A DNA stretch of 64,000 nt, from positions 381,052 through 445,051 of the forward strand of contig VWZX01000996.1 of assembly GCA_013399015.1 (NCBI GenBank), read 5' to 3'. Below the pieces are notes generated by a model. That model saw nothing but the letters and a program-made list of their open reading frames with translations. It had not been told where the DNA came from and ran no database searches. Within the stretch, counting starts at the first letter, position 1. Every line of letters begins with the position of its first letter. This stretch comes from Galbula dea. Its lineage: Eukaryota > Chordata > Aves > Piciformes > Galbulidae. Positions 1 through 12,800 of the stretch are shown one piece after another. A program made the translations under genes and the position numbers.

Positions 1-3000
1 ATTGTGCAGTTCTAGTCACACTCCCTCTGTGCTGCTGTGCCACTATGCACATTTGTGACAGAAGCACCAGAGGACCTGAATGTCCATGCCCCAGTTTGGC
101 TTTACTGGGTTTTTTTGGTTCAGAAACTGCATTTTTGTGTCCTCCTGTATTTTGTGCTTTTGCTTGCAGCATCGGGGTCAGCTCTGAGCTAGTCCCCCTG
201 GTGCTGGCAGAGGAGGAGGAGGAGGGGCTGGTGGGTTTGTTGCTGTGCTGGAGCCCTGAGCAGGCTCCTCTCAAAGGAATGGTCCATACTGGGACCTGAA
301 GGCCTGATGAGATGGGACCCTGTTACCCTTCTTTCATCTTTCCCCCTGGGCACACCACAGCATGCCAGCTGAAAGCAGACGACCCTGTTCTCTCCCTGCC
401 CTTCAGTCTCCCATCTTCTGAAGGCTTCTGTTGCAGCACGTGGCTGCTGCATGCAGGACACTTCTCACCACAAAGGAAAGTGAAGCCTTTTGTTGCTGAG
501 AGAGCAGAGACTTGAGCTTGAGCTCCTTGGGAAGGGGGGATGCTCCCCAAAGCCTGGCCCGTGCTTCCTGCAGGAGACAAGGACACCTGGAGGCTGCCGG
601 GGGATAACCCAAGCTGCCTTCTTCCTCCATGTCCTCACCTCGTCCTCCTTAAAGCTTTGGGCTTTAAATGACCAGCTTCTCAAGTCTGAGTTGGCCTGAC
701 TGTCTTTGTACTTCTTGAGGTGAGGGACTTGGAAAATGCTCCCTGGAGGGGGGAAAAACATGCTTGGAGGTGAAGAGTGAGTGCCTGCTGCAACAGGACC
801 CCTGAGGTGGGAAGGAGAGGGGAAGCTTTGCTAGCTGTGGCTACAGGGGAGCATTAACAACCCTAATGCTACCAAGGAGATCAGCTCAAGTCTCTTTTTT
901 GGGGGGGGGAGGTGTTGGAGCTGCAGACCTTCCCTCAAACCTTGTGATGGAGCCAGCAGAGGCTCTGGGTGGTCCTGAAAAGGGTCCATGCTGTTACCAG
1001 ACTCATTTCATCCAGTGCTGAAGCAAAGCCTGAGGCAGGTTTGTGCTGTGCATCTGCTCCTGGGGACACGGGGACCAGCTAATGCTGGGGAGGGCAGGGA
1101 TGTCCCTAACTGGAGCAGGGCAGAGCATCAGAGCTGCTTTCTAAGCCCTTTGGGGGGGGCTGCCTTGCTTTTGCATCATCAAGACATGGTCTGCAGACTC
1201 TCTTGAAGCCATGAGGGTTCCTCAGCTGAGGATGTTTTCAGAGAGGTTTGTCTCTAAGGAAATCCCCTGGATAGTTGTTCCTTTGACTACATCTTGGGGA
1301 GCTGGCATGGGAAGCCAACAACTTCTTGCTCTTCTCTGCTGTCAGAGCTAAGGAAGGGGCCAGCAGGGCTCTGTGCCACCCTGGGCTGGAGGCTGCTGGT
1401 GTTTGCAGGGAGGGAGATCTGTGTAACTAACATCTAAAGGCCAGAGGCAGGAATTTTTGCTTGCTAGGGAAAAGTGATCCCTTTTTTTTTCCCATGCTTT
1501 TTAAGGGCATAACATCATCTGCAATTAATGTTTAACTCTAGTAGTGACCAAGGTCCCTAGGCCAGCACAAGTGGGGCTGTGGATGTCTCACTAGAGCTGC
1601 AGAAGAGCTGTTTTGGGGATGGCTCAGTGTGCCTTTCCCCATTTCCCCATTGCTCCCAGCCTCAGATTCACCAGCTGCTGCTGCTGCCTCTGCCTCCCTC
1701 CCTCCTGCTGTACCCTGGAGAGTGCTGCCTCCTCTCTCCAGGCTCGAAGCAGCTTCTCGCTCATTTGCTGCTTGTTTTTCCTGCCGTGACTGTGCACATC
1801 TCGCTTTGCTCCCTCCTTCTCCCCCCCCTCCTCCCTCCCTCCCCCAGAAATCCCACGCTGGTTTCCCATTCTGCTGCCAGAGGAAGAGCAGTGGTTACGG
1901 CTTTGCAAAACATTGGCTCCTTCCAGCATGCTCTGGCTGATGGGTGAGCAAGGCTAGGCTGGGAGATGGGAACACACTGAGGTGCTGGCACAGCCAGGGT
2001 TGTGCCACCAGGCAGGAGAATCAAGCCCTTGGCTTGTTTTCTCTCCCTGGTGCAGTGTAAGCAGCAAGCAGGCTGTGGAAGGCCAAGTCACTCTGGGTGT
2101 GCAGATGAATGAGGGCCATGAAGAAACGCAGTGACATGGCCAAGGCCAGGCTGTTCTGGATGAGCAGCCAGGGCAGGAGGGCTGGTAGCTCTCTGCTGTG
2201 CCTCCTTGTAGCCTTCTCCTCCCTCTTTTGGGCAGAGCATGAAGCAGAGAGCTGTAGGTGTTTCTCTTACTGCTTATGTGCCTGTGCCGGGGACACAGCT
2301 GTACAGTGCTAGCCCTTTGCTGTGGTTAAGTGACAGGACAGGAGGAAACAGCCTCAAGTTGTGCCAGAGGAGGTTTAGCTTGGGTATGAGGAACGTTTTC
2401 TTCCCCAAAAGGGTTCTCAAGCCTTGGCCCAGGCTGCCCAGGGCAGTGGTGGAGTCACCATCACTGGAGGGACTGGAAAGACATGGAGCTGTGGTGCTGA
2501 GGGCCATGGTTTAGTGATGAACTTGGTGGTTAGTGCTGGTTAACATTTGGGCTTGGTGATCTGGAAGGTGTCTTCCCACCATAATGATTGTTGGTTGTGC
2601 CCCACATCCCCCAGCAGCAGACCCCAGTTGCTCAGGGTGGGATGAGGACATGCCTGTACTACTCACTCTCTGCTGTGACTTCACAGTCCCAGCTCTCTGC
2701 TAGTCTCAGTGCTCTGCTGCCTGATCCCTGCTTCCTTCCTTCCTTCCTGCCTTTCCACTTGGCAGCTCCAGCACAGTGCAGTGCCAGCCTGGAGCCATCT
2801 CCAGCTAGGGCCTGGCTCACACCAGGGCCTGCCAGAGCTGCTGCCAGGCTCGAGATGTAATGCACCAGCTCTACCTCTGCCACACACATCCCTTGGGCTT
2901 CTCCAATGGATCATGTGGCTTGGAAAGTGGCAACCTGCACTGGGAACAGCAGTGGTGCTGCATTGCTCCCCATCCTGCTGGGGCAAGGGATGATGATGCT

Positions 3001-3626
3001 GGAAGAGAGGTGGCACAGGGCATGGAGAGGGAACTGCAGCAGCTCTCCAGAGCTCCCTGAGAGGCAGGTCTGGGATGACATGGTGATGTGGATGCCTCCA
3101 GCTCTCTCCCTGCCAGGAACTGGGATTGCCCAGCAGCTCTCACATCTGCTTGTGCCATACAGCCCTGCAGGAGAAATGTCCTGGAGCTGCTCCAAAGTGG
3201 TGATGTGGCCCTGCCTGCACTTATCCATGTCCCTTTCTGTTCTCAGAGCTGCCCAATTAACAGGGGAGGTTCTCAGGCCTTATTCTGAGCACGGGTTTGT
3301 AGGGATAGTTACTCTTCTCCATAAAAGCTGGATGGAAGATCTGCCTCTTGGAGGCATCATGCTCCACACAGGAGATGGCAGTGCCCTAGGTTGGCTATGG
3401 TGGTGATGTGGAGGCATGAGGGGTGCTGGGTTTGTAGCATCTCCCTTGTCTTGTCAGAAGAGCATGTGCTGGAGCTGCTTTAATTGGAGCTACAACCTGT
3501 GGGTTCATCACCTGCTAGTGCCCACACCACTGACTGTCCTGGGGCTGGAAAGAGGGGGCAGGGCTGTGGTGTAGGTACTGCTCATGGTGGTAATTCTGTC
3601 CTGCCTTTCCTCTTTCCCTGCCTCAG
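1..3626 (+). other. MFSD4A intron 1, 3' part
   Basis: No exon could be supported here. The N-terminal MFSD4A motifs (TM1-2) are absent, so exon 1 lies outside the window. It holds a CR1 tail at 2329-2590, a short CTTCC run near 2730 and a G-run at 901-908. Confidence 0.75.
2329..2590 (+). mobile_element. CR1-type LINE 3' fragment, sense
   Basis: Carries the CR1 tail landmarks in order: a GACAGGACAGGAGG stretch, TGCCAGAGGAGG, CCCAGGCTGCCCAGGGCAGTGG, TGGAGTCACCATC, TGGAGGGACTGGAAAGACATGG and TTCCCACC near the end. Strand taken from this order. Confidence 0.8.
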
Positions 3627-3825
3627 GTTGGCTCAGTCCTTGTTTGCTCTCTTCGCCTCATCACTGGCCATCTCCTTGGTCTTTGCCATCATCCCTCTGT
3701 GCCACAATGTGGTGGTCCTGGCTGTGGTCATGGCTGTAGCAGGACTGGCCATGGGTTGCATTGACACTATCTCCAACATGCAGCTGGTGAAGATCTACCA
3801 GAAGGACTCAGCCATCTTCCTACAG
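3627..3825 (+). CDS. MFSD4A: MFSD4A coding exon 2 (TM3-TM4)
   Basis: Follows a pyrimidine-rich tract ending CCTCAG and ends CAG before GTGAGC. It starts on the third base of a codon and encodes 66 full residues, from LAQSLFALFASSLAIS to YQKDSAIFLQ. Two hydrophobic helices are visible, with the MFS-type loop AGLAMGCIDT between them. Confidence 0.93.
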
Positions 3826-6800
3826 GTGAGCATGGAGCCCAGGTCTCCCCTCGAGGCTGTGCTTCCTCCTCTGAGGAAGAGGAGTGAGAGGCTCAGCCAG
3901 CCTCCCTGCCAAGGAGAAGAGCAGGAAACCCCCCTGCTCTACTTGTGTGTCTCCTCTCTTGCAGGCCCTTCATTTCTTTGTGGGCTTTGGAGCACTGCTG
4001 AGCCCCCTGATAGCTGACCCCTTCCTCTCAGACACCAACTGCATCCTCTCCAACTCCACGGCCAATGCCTCCAGCAACCTCCCTCACATCCGCAAGTCCC
4101 TGGTTCCTCACCACCCAGGCAACCTGTCCCACTATGACCTGCCCATGAAGGGCCTGGTGGTCACTCGTGTCTCCTATGCCTTCTGGATCATGGCCCTCAT
4201 CAATGTAAGTGCTGCAGCCCTTGTGGCCCAGGCTGTTGCTGAGGACACCCCTCTCTTCGTGGCTTTGCAGGTGGCTGTGGGGTCTGGGAAGGGTGTTGGT
4301 GCCTGTGGTGTGATCCCAAGGGTGGAAGGGGGGATGGGGATGGTGGTGTTGGTCTTACAGCAAAGGTTGTGGTTTGCCAGGTGCCTGCTTTTGGGGAGGA
4401 GGACAGGAGTCTGGAAAGCTGAGCCAGCAGTCACTGCCCCATCAGGTGTGATGGGGTCAAGGCACTGTCCTGCAGGGATCTATCTGTCTGGTCTCCCTGG
4501 AAGCAGGTTGTACCTGCAGCATCCCCTTGGGCAGGACTTAGCCCACCCAGAGGCACAGGGTCTTCTCCATGGGCAGTCTGAGGAGTAGCTCAGTGATGGG
4601 AGGGTGATTTGCAGCACTCTCTGTAGGGAAGTGCCCATCCATGTGCTGGGTTACTGGTGCCAAAAGCTGGATCAGGATGTCTCTGCCTGTTTGTTGTGTT
4701 TCCCTGGTGATTTGCAGCAGATGTAGAAACCCTCTGGCCCTTCCTTTGTGAGAGATTTGAGTTTGGTGCCTGTCCTCTTTCCCTGCCCTGCTGAGTCCCA
4801 AAGCTGATCTCCAACAAGCTGCTCTTGCCTGCAGGGCTCTCTTTGAAGTGCAGCCCTGCTCCTTACTCCTAGTTAATACCCAAGTCCCAGCACACTGAAA
4901 TGGAGCTGGTTCCTTGCTCAGCCCCTCTGGGCTGTGCCCATGCCCATACCCAGTCCCTCTGCAGCAGAGCTGAGCTGTCCTATTTCCCTGGTGGCAGGAG
5001 CTCTAGGAGCTGGTGTGTAACTGTCTGTGTACATCAGGAGTGGTAAGAGCAGAGTGTGTTGCTGCTGAGTGGTGCTGTGTGTGCCAGGATTGGTGCTGTG
5101 AGGGCAGCTCTGCCCAAAAGCATAGAGTGCCCAGAAATGCTTCATGCAAGGGAAGTGCTGCTGGCAGGGGTGTCAGGGACCTCCATGGGCAAAGCAGAGC
5201 CTGGGCTGTGCAGCCCTTGCTACAGGATGTTCTATTTTCTGTTTATACAGAGTGAGCCAGGGCAGGAGCTGCCAAGCTGGGGCCTATTCTGCTCACCTGG
5301 AGGCCTCCTGTAGTAGAAGTGAAGGGTGATGCTGAGCAAGAACTAAAGGCTGGGGGCAAGAGGCTGGGGCCAGACTCTGCTCAGTGGTGCCCAGGGACAA
5401 CCCAAGGGGCACTGAGCACAGACTGCAACCCAGGAGGTTCCAGCTGAGCAGGAGGAGACCCTTGTTTGGTGTGAGGGTGTTGGAGCCCTGGCCCAGGCTT
5501 TGCAGAGAGGCTGTGGAGTCTCCTTGTGTGGAGAGATTGGCAAGGCAGCTGGAGGTGAGCCTGGGCAAGCTGCTGTGGGTGCCCCTGCTGGAGCAGGGGG
5601 TTGGACTGGGTGATCCCCAGAGGTCCCTTCCAGCCCTCAACCATGCTGGGATTCTGGGATCATGCCAGAAGGACTTTCCCTGTCCTGTAGCCCCCATACC
5701 TTCTGCTTCTTCCCTGGGCACCTTTAACCTTTGCCCTTTTGCCAAAGCCTCATCTCCTTCTCCCTCCTCCAGGCCAAGGAGCAGCCCTTGATCTTCCACC
5801 AACCATCTGCACTAGGCAAAGGGAACAGGATCCTTTGTGCTCTTGCTCTTTCTGTTTGCTGAAGAGCTACAGCATACCTCAGTGCACCTAGTCCAGGGGC
5901 TCTCAGCAGAGCAAATCTGGTGCAAGGAGAGGAGAAGGCAACTGGAAGAGCAGGGCAGGTGCTGTAATGAGTTTCTTTGCAGAAGTACCAAAAGGAATGT
6001 TCTGTGCCTAGGAGGAGAAGCCAGCTTTAATTACCTCTGACTCTGCCTGTGCCATGGGAAATGTGCTTTTAATTACACCCAAGCATGTTCTATTTTGCCA
6101 GTCAATCCTGAGCAGGCTAATTTAGTTTTGGAGGCAAGGTTTCATATCTGCCTTGGCTGTGACAATGTGTCCCCTAGCTGGACATAGCTTGCTGTGGTTG
6201 GAGATGGTGCAGAGCAGGGTAATGCTTTGAGGAGCAGTGCCCTCGTTTTGGGGGCTGTGGCTCATCTCTGGTTCTTGCTCTTTGGACTCCCTGAAGGGTG
6301 GGAAGGCTTTGATAGCTCTTTACCTCTGATCCCAGCAGTGTGCTGTGGATATTTTAGGAGCAGGATGGGACCCTAGGCTGAGTCCTGCTGATGCATAGCA
6401 GTTCCTGAGCTGGGTTTGTGGATCACTGGTCTTGGGGGGGAATTGGATGGAGGGTATAGCTGGAATATGTGTGCACACAGGGTCACCAGGAGCAGGGCAG
6501 GGAGTCCCTGGGGTTTTGGGACTGATGGGTTTTGGGATGAGGATCAGGTAACACCCATAAGAGGAGCAGGGATCAGATCTATGCTGCACCCACAGCTCTG
6601 GAGTGTGTCCCCCTGCCAAAGCCAAGCTGTTGTCTTTCCCCAGGCCTTGCTGAGGAAGCTGACTTGGGTTAAACTAAATAACCCAAGCTGCTGGCTGGGA
6701 ATGCTGGGACTAGCTCAGCTCCCAAAGTGTTGACCCCTTTTTAAGGTGTAAACATCAGAGGAGGATGGTGACAATTGGCCTTTAAGAGCCCAGGGCAGTG

Positions 6801-9800
6801 GCTGGGATGAGTAAGCTGTAGAAAATGGAAAGCAGGGCCAGGAACTTGGTCAGAAAACTGGTCAAAACCACATTGCCATCCCAGCTTTCTGTGTGGACTC
6901 TGACAAGTCACAGGCTGAAATGATTCAGTTCAGTTTCTTGCTTTGTTTAAAGCAGAAATGTCTCAATTTTGACTTGGGCATAAATGCAGTGTGCCAAGCT
7001 GAGAGAATAATGGTTCTGATGGGATGGAAGCAAACTGAAGTGGTTCACCATTATCAACATGAAGTGCTTGGATGAGTCCCAGCCACAAATGTTCATTCTA
7101 AGAGAAAACTTTTGGCTTTGGGGCCAGATTTGGAACAAAAAAAAAACCAACCAAACACCAAACCCACCATATTTTAAAAGCCAGTTTCCCACAGAAAGGA
7201 AATGTCATCATCCAGCTGGTTCCAGGGGGCTGAAAACCAGGGAAATGTTCCTCTGAGAGGCTGTTTGTCCGGAAGGTGGCTTCCCAGGGGAAGTGTGGGA
7301 CTCTCCATTGTGCTTAGGTTGCTTAAAAGTAGCCTGGATACAATAGGAGGGAACCATCCCCTGCTCCTGCCGGGGGGTGGGACTGAAAGAGCAACGGGAG
7401 GGAAGGAGCCTGCATCTCACCCACACCTCACTGCCTGAGGCAGCAGCTTGTGGAGTCCCTAAGAGTGGTTAAAAGGGGCTGGAGGGAGGGGAAACATCTC
7501 TGGGATTTCAGTGGGCAGAGCAAGGAGGTTCTTGCTTTGCTCTTCAGCCACTGCAGGCTCCCAGAGGATGCTGAGATGTCCCCTGGAGAAAGGAAAGCCT
7601 CCTGCCAAGAGAGGCAGAAGGGAACCAGCCCTTCTTTCTTTCTTGCCCTGGGAAGAAAGCCCAGGAGCAGAATGGTTAACACAACAACCACCCCTGCTCA
7701 GGAGGGAGGCCTGGGCAGAGATGGGGTCTGGAGGTGTCCAGCTTGGTGTGGTTGGGGATGCTGCAGAGCAGGGAGATGCTTTGAGGAGCAGTGACCTTAT
7801 TTTAGAGGCTGTGGCTCATCTCTGCTTCTCCCTGTTTGGGCTGCCTGCAGGGTGGGAAGGATTTGATAGCTCTTTGCCTCCTGCCAAGCAGTTGAGCTGT
7901 TGGCCCCAAGAAAACCAAAGCTGTTTGAGGAGCTGAGTAGCAAGATCCTTTTGAAAGCATGGTGGCCCTGGCCCCGTGTGTCTTGCTCCTTGGCTCTGGG
8001 GGCTGGCAAAGCTTAGTGTCACCATCCAGTGTTCCCACGTGGTGCTTGTGGGAGCTGTGGATGGGCAGAGGGGCTCAGCACCCACCCAGCAGCTCCTGGT
8101 CATGCTCATGTGGGCAGTGGAAGGGACAGTCCTTGAGCTGTTCTTGATCTGTGCTCAGGGTAGGCTGCTCCTCCAGGGTGGATTTGTCCCTTTGCTTGGT
8201 GAACACACCCTGGCAGGGCTCTGGTCTCCTGCTTGCTTTGCTCCTTTCTGTCTCCCCATGTAATAGCTGAACTGCTTCTGTGGCTGTTCCATCCCCTCTA
8301 GACATCCCAGATTGATGGCTGGCCCCTCCTGTGGGTCTGGTGGCCACAGGTGTCTGTCCCCATGGCCAACTGCCAGGTGGTGTGCAGGACCCAGGGCTGG
8401 CTCAGGATGGAGCCTGGGAACCTGCTTTCTCTTGAGCTTGATGCTTTGCTTTTCCTCAGTTTCCTGAGCTTGCTTTGGTGTGGTGGCAGCTCATGGCTGA
8501 GAGCTGAGCCTCCAGTTTTTGGGCATTTCCTCCCAGAAAACACCAGTGCTGGTTGGTGATCAGCTGCTGGTGGATGAGGACAGAGCACTAGAGCACCCAA
8601 GGTGATGCCAACTCCAGGATGGTGCAGTCTGGATAGAAGGAAAGGAACCTCCCTGCTTTGGAGATGAGGATGTGGGGAGCAGGGACATGCCCACGGTTGG
8701 TCTGGGAGCTGGGGGGAGTCCAGAGCTGGGACCCTTAGGGCTGGAAGTGCCCCAAGACATTCTCTCTCCCTCTGCCTGGGGATATTTTATTTTGCTAAAT
8801 CTGCAATTTAGAAGAATAAAATCTGGTCCTGACCTCCGGAAGGATTAGAACTATCAAGCAAATGCCTTTTTCTTCCATGGGACCGAACTAACTGTTCCTA
8901 TTCCCATTGTTCCCAGAACAATGAAGTCCTTCTAAATGAATGCAGGCGAGAGAGGTGGTGCTGGTGGTGGGAGGGTGTGGTGTGTGGAATTCTCCATACA
9001 TTTAAGCCGAGCCACGAGCCAACAAAAGGCAGGAAATTTGGAGCTAGAGCTCACACTTGCTCACAGACATGTGGAAAACAAGAGAGTGAGCTGTCACTTA
9101 GGATTTCCTGGCTTTCTCCCCCAGTTTGTTGCAGAATAAACACTGCTCAGCTGGAGTGGGAGGAGGAGGGAGAGCTGGAGAAGGGCAGATCCAGCTTCAT
9201 TTGCTTCCCTCTTTCTTTTTTCTTTCCCAAAGTGCGAGTCCCTGTGGGTTTGGAGGCACCATGGAGTCGTGGGTGTGAGCAGGGTGGAGGCTGGTCTCCA
9301 GGCACCTGGCAGAGATGGAGCTCAGTGCTAGAGAGCCTGATGCTGGGGCTGCTATGGGATGGGACCAGTGGGCAGGTACAAGTCCATGGTCCCTGTGTGC
9401 ACTAACACCAGGCAGAAAGCCCTGAGTGCAGGGAATGGTGCTGGTGGCACTGTCAGAGGCTGGGAGCCAGTGCAGCAGCACCTCTGGGTGTGGGGGGAGC
9501 TCTAGGGTGCCCAAGAGGGCAACAGCTAGCGGCTTGCTGCTCTCCAACACCAGGTCTCTCAGCAGAGGCTGTACCCAGGGGCTGTTTAAGCTGCTTGGCT
9601 GTAGCAATGATGTTGTTGTTGGCCTGGGAACCACGAGCTCATCTCTTATGAGATGCTGAGCAACCTCTGCTAATAGCTGGAGATGAGCTGGAGCAGGTGT
9701 GAGAGCAGTTTGCTCTTCCCTCCCAAAGAATTTCAGCCACATTAAAACTGTTCTGCTCTCCACAGGCAAAAGCTTCTTTATTGTTTTATGCTTTGGGCAG

Positions 9801-12800
9801 AAGTGGCCAAATGCTTGGCCCAGGCTGCCCAGGGCAGTGGTGGGGTCACCATTCCTGGAGGGATTGAAAAGTCATGGAGATGTGGTGCTGAGGGATGTGG
9901 TTTGGTGGTGCTGGGTTGACAGTTAGGCTTAATGACCTCAGAGGGGCTTTCCAGCCTTAGTGATTCTATGGTTTTGGTTTTGAAGAGCTGCTATAGTGCT
10001 TCCTGGGGTTTGTATTTAGATGCCCTCTGCTCCAGTGTCCCTGTCTCCCATCCCAGGTGAGTGGTCCCCAGCCCACCAGGCAGCCCACAGGGACTGGCAG
10101 GAGATGCTGCAGCCATGCTCCAGATTGGGATCTTTGCTCTCAACTTGCTTTTTTCCCACTCCCACTCCCTTTTATCTCTCTTAAGAAGCCTCCATCCCTT
10201 CTGCAATGCCTCCTTGCCCCGTTCCCAGCCTCCTTGCCCCGTTCCCAGCCTCCTTGCCCCGTTCCCAGCCTCCTTGCCCCGTTCCCAGCCTCTTTGCCCC
10301 GTTCCCAGCCTCTTTGCCCCGTTCCCAGCCTCTTTGCCCCGTTCCCAGCCTCCCTGCCCCGTTCCCAGCCTCCCTGCCGCGTTCCCACCCACCTTACCCC
10401 GTTCCCACCCTCCAGCCTCTCTCCTGGAGGTTAGCTCAGGCACATCTAGCCCAGAGGCTGAGCGCAGCGTCCGAGGAGGCTGTTGTGCCTGGGGCACTGG
10501 AGTGGATTTTGAGCCAGGTTTGTGATGCTCACCTGCCCCCATCTGTTCCTCCTCCCCCCAGCTGCCTGTCCCCATCGCAGTCTTCTTCTTGCTGTACAAG
10601 GAGCGGATGGTGCCGTGCTTCAGCAGCAGCAGCCACCCGCTGCTGTCGGCCGACGAGCTGGCGATGGAAGCACGGCCCCCGGAGAAGGATGACCTCTCCA
10701 GCACTGTGCAGAGAGCCCAGGCAGCAGGAGGTGAGCCTGGAGCTTCCTTTCTTCTTCTGGGTTTGGGGGAAGAAAGGGAGGGAAAAAAAAATCCCTGAGT
10801 GTCTCCGTTGAGTTTAGCTAGTGAGATCCAGCAGTGCTGTCTAAGGAAGGAACTTGTCCTGAAGTAGAGGGGAATGGAATCCAGAGGTGTTCAAACAGAC
10901 AATTTGGTGCCCAGTTTGTCCTTAGATTAGATGGGAGCAGAACACCTCAATGGAGATCAGTGTCCTGCTGTTGGGAGTTAGGGAGACCTTGAAGTACTTA
11001 AAGGGTCTGGAAGAAAGATGGGGAGAGACTTTCTAGCAGGGCCTGTGGGAACAGGACAAGGGCTGATGGTTTGAAACTGGAAGAGGAGATCTTGACTAGA
11101 TAGAAGGAAGAGATTTTTTTTACACTGAGGGTGGTGAGAGCCTGGACCAGGTTACCCAGAGAGGTGGGAGATGTTGCATCCTTGGAACCATCCCAGGTCA
11201 GGCTGTTTGGGGCTGTGAGCAATCTAATCTAGTTGCAGATGTCCCTGGTGATTGCAGGGGGTTGGACTAGATGAGCTGTAAAGGTCCCTTCCAACCCCAA
11301 AAATTCCCTGATTCTATTCTATGCCTCCAGGTTGCTTTCCTCCAAGCTGTCCTAAACCCAAACCTAGGCTCCCAAATCATTTAGCACAGGTGGAAGTTGT
11401 GTCCTTGCATTTCCTTCTGGGGTTGGGTCAGGTTTGGAGCTGACTGCCCTGACTGCTCTCTTTCCAAGTGGTTATCATGCTGCAGAATGCTGATTTTCAT
11501 AAAGCTGAAAGGAATAAGGGCAGTGCCCTTGGCTGAGGGGAAGTTAAACTCCAGCAATAGTTTGCTCCTGAACTTGTGACTACACCCTGGCTTGGGGACA
11601 ATAGTGACATTGTTCTTTGCTACCCAAGAGAAACGTCTCCAAGTAAACTCTTCGGCCAGGCAGGGAAGCAGCTGTACTTTGGGGTTATCTGAGGAGTGTG
11701 AGGGTTGCTGCAGAGGAGATGGCTTTGTCTGGACAATAAAAGGACATGTTGTGGAATCACTGAAGGTGGAAGTAGTTAGAGATGTAGTGAGGTGCTGCAG
11801 GGAAGGCTCAGGGGTATCCCTAACTGGGTGTGTTCTCTGGTGTCTGATAAGGTTGTGCTCATCTGAGAGCATTTCCCTTAGCTGAGACACTGATGGTTTC
11901 TTTCCTCACCTCATTTTCATGCAACTTATTGAAGCTTCATGTTCTTCAGATCTCCATCTTCTTAAGTGCAGCTGAGATGACTCCTTGGAGAGAAGCAGGA
12001 GGGCTGTGGTCTCTGACAGCCAGGTCTGTGCTGGCAGGATCCCTGCTTCCCCTTAGAGGCAGTGAGGATTTAATCTTTGCTGTGCAGGAGTGACTGCCTC
12101 ACCTGCACAGGTCTCCATCCCAGAGTGGGGTGATGGCAGAAGTGGAAATTCATGGGGTCTTGAGCCCCAGCTTTTGCTGGGCTGTTTCTCCCAGTGGTGT
12201 CTTCAGAGGAGGTGACAGCAGCTGTGTGCTTGTCACTCTCTTTCCCAAAGCTGGCTTGTCTGGTTAAATAGCATTTGTCTGAGGAACCTGAGCTGCCCTG
12301 GGGTAGGACTCTCCTGTGTGGTGGCACCAGGGATGTCATGGCCAAATGGGTTTGTTCCTGTTGACTGTATGAGTGGGGCCAGCAGTGTGGAGCTCCTAAA
12401 TGGGAAGAGGAACATGAGCAGCTAATGAAGAGAAGTAATGAGTGCCCTGGAGAGCTAGGAGCCCAGTCTGTGGACAGCAGCCCATGAGCATATCCATCTT
12501 CTTTCTGGAAGTTTAGAGGTGGGTAAAGAAAGAGGTTGTGCAGCAGAGGTTAGTTGTTGTTCAGGGTCCTCAATGAATCTCTGTCCTTCAGCTGAGCACA
12601 AAAGAAATCCCCACTGTGGGCTGGCAAGCACCCAGCCCCAGGGGGACCTTCCAGCTAAGTTTGCTTTGCATTGTTTTTCACCAGGTCATGATGACTTACT
12701 TAGCTGCTGCCAAAGCAAAAACTTCAGAGGGGCTTCTTACACCTACTTCGCAGTCCACATCACTGGGGCTCTTGTTCTCTTCATGACTGATGGGATTGTG

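Larger units (their letters stand above)
4205..10561 (+). other. MFSD4A intron 3
   Basis: 6.4 kb without a supported exon. It holds two CR1 tails, a diverged direct repeat of about 160 bases, and a 20-base minisatellite near the 3' end, each listed separately. Confidence 0.75.

Noticed and set aside
2906..3406. Open frame of 166 codons on + in MFSD4A intron 1
   Set aside because: No family motif and no splice context; several overlapping frames are open, as expected in a GC-rich, stop-poor intron.
5293..5802. Open frame of 169 codons on the - strand
   Set aside because: Largely antisense translation of a CR1 tail.
10057..10811. Proline-rich (+) and Gly/Trp-rich (-) frames of 125 to 237 codons
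   Set aside because: They are translations of the 20-base minisatellite in three frames. The right end of one merely overlaps MFSD4A exon 4.
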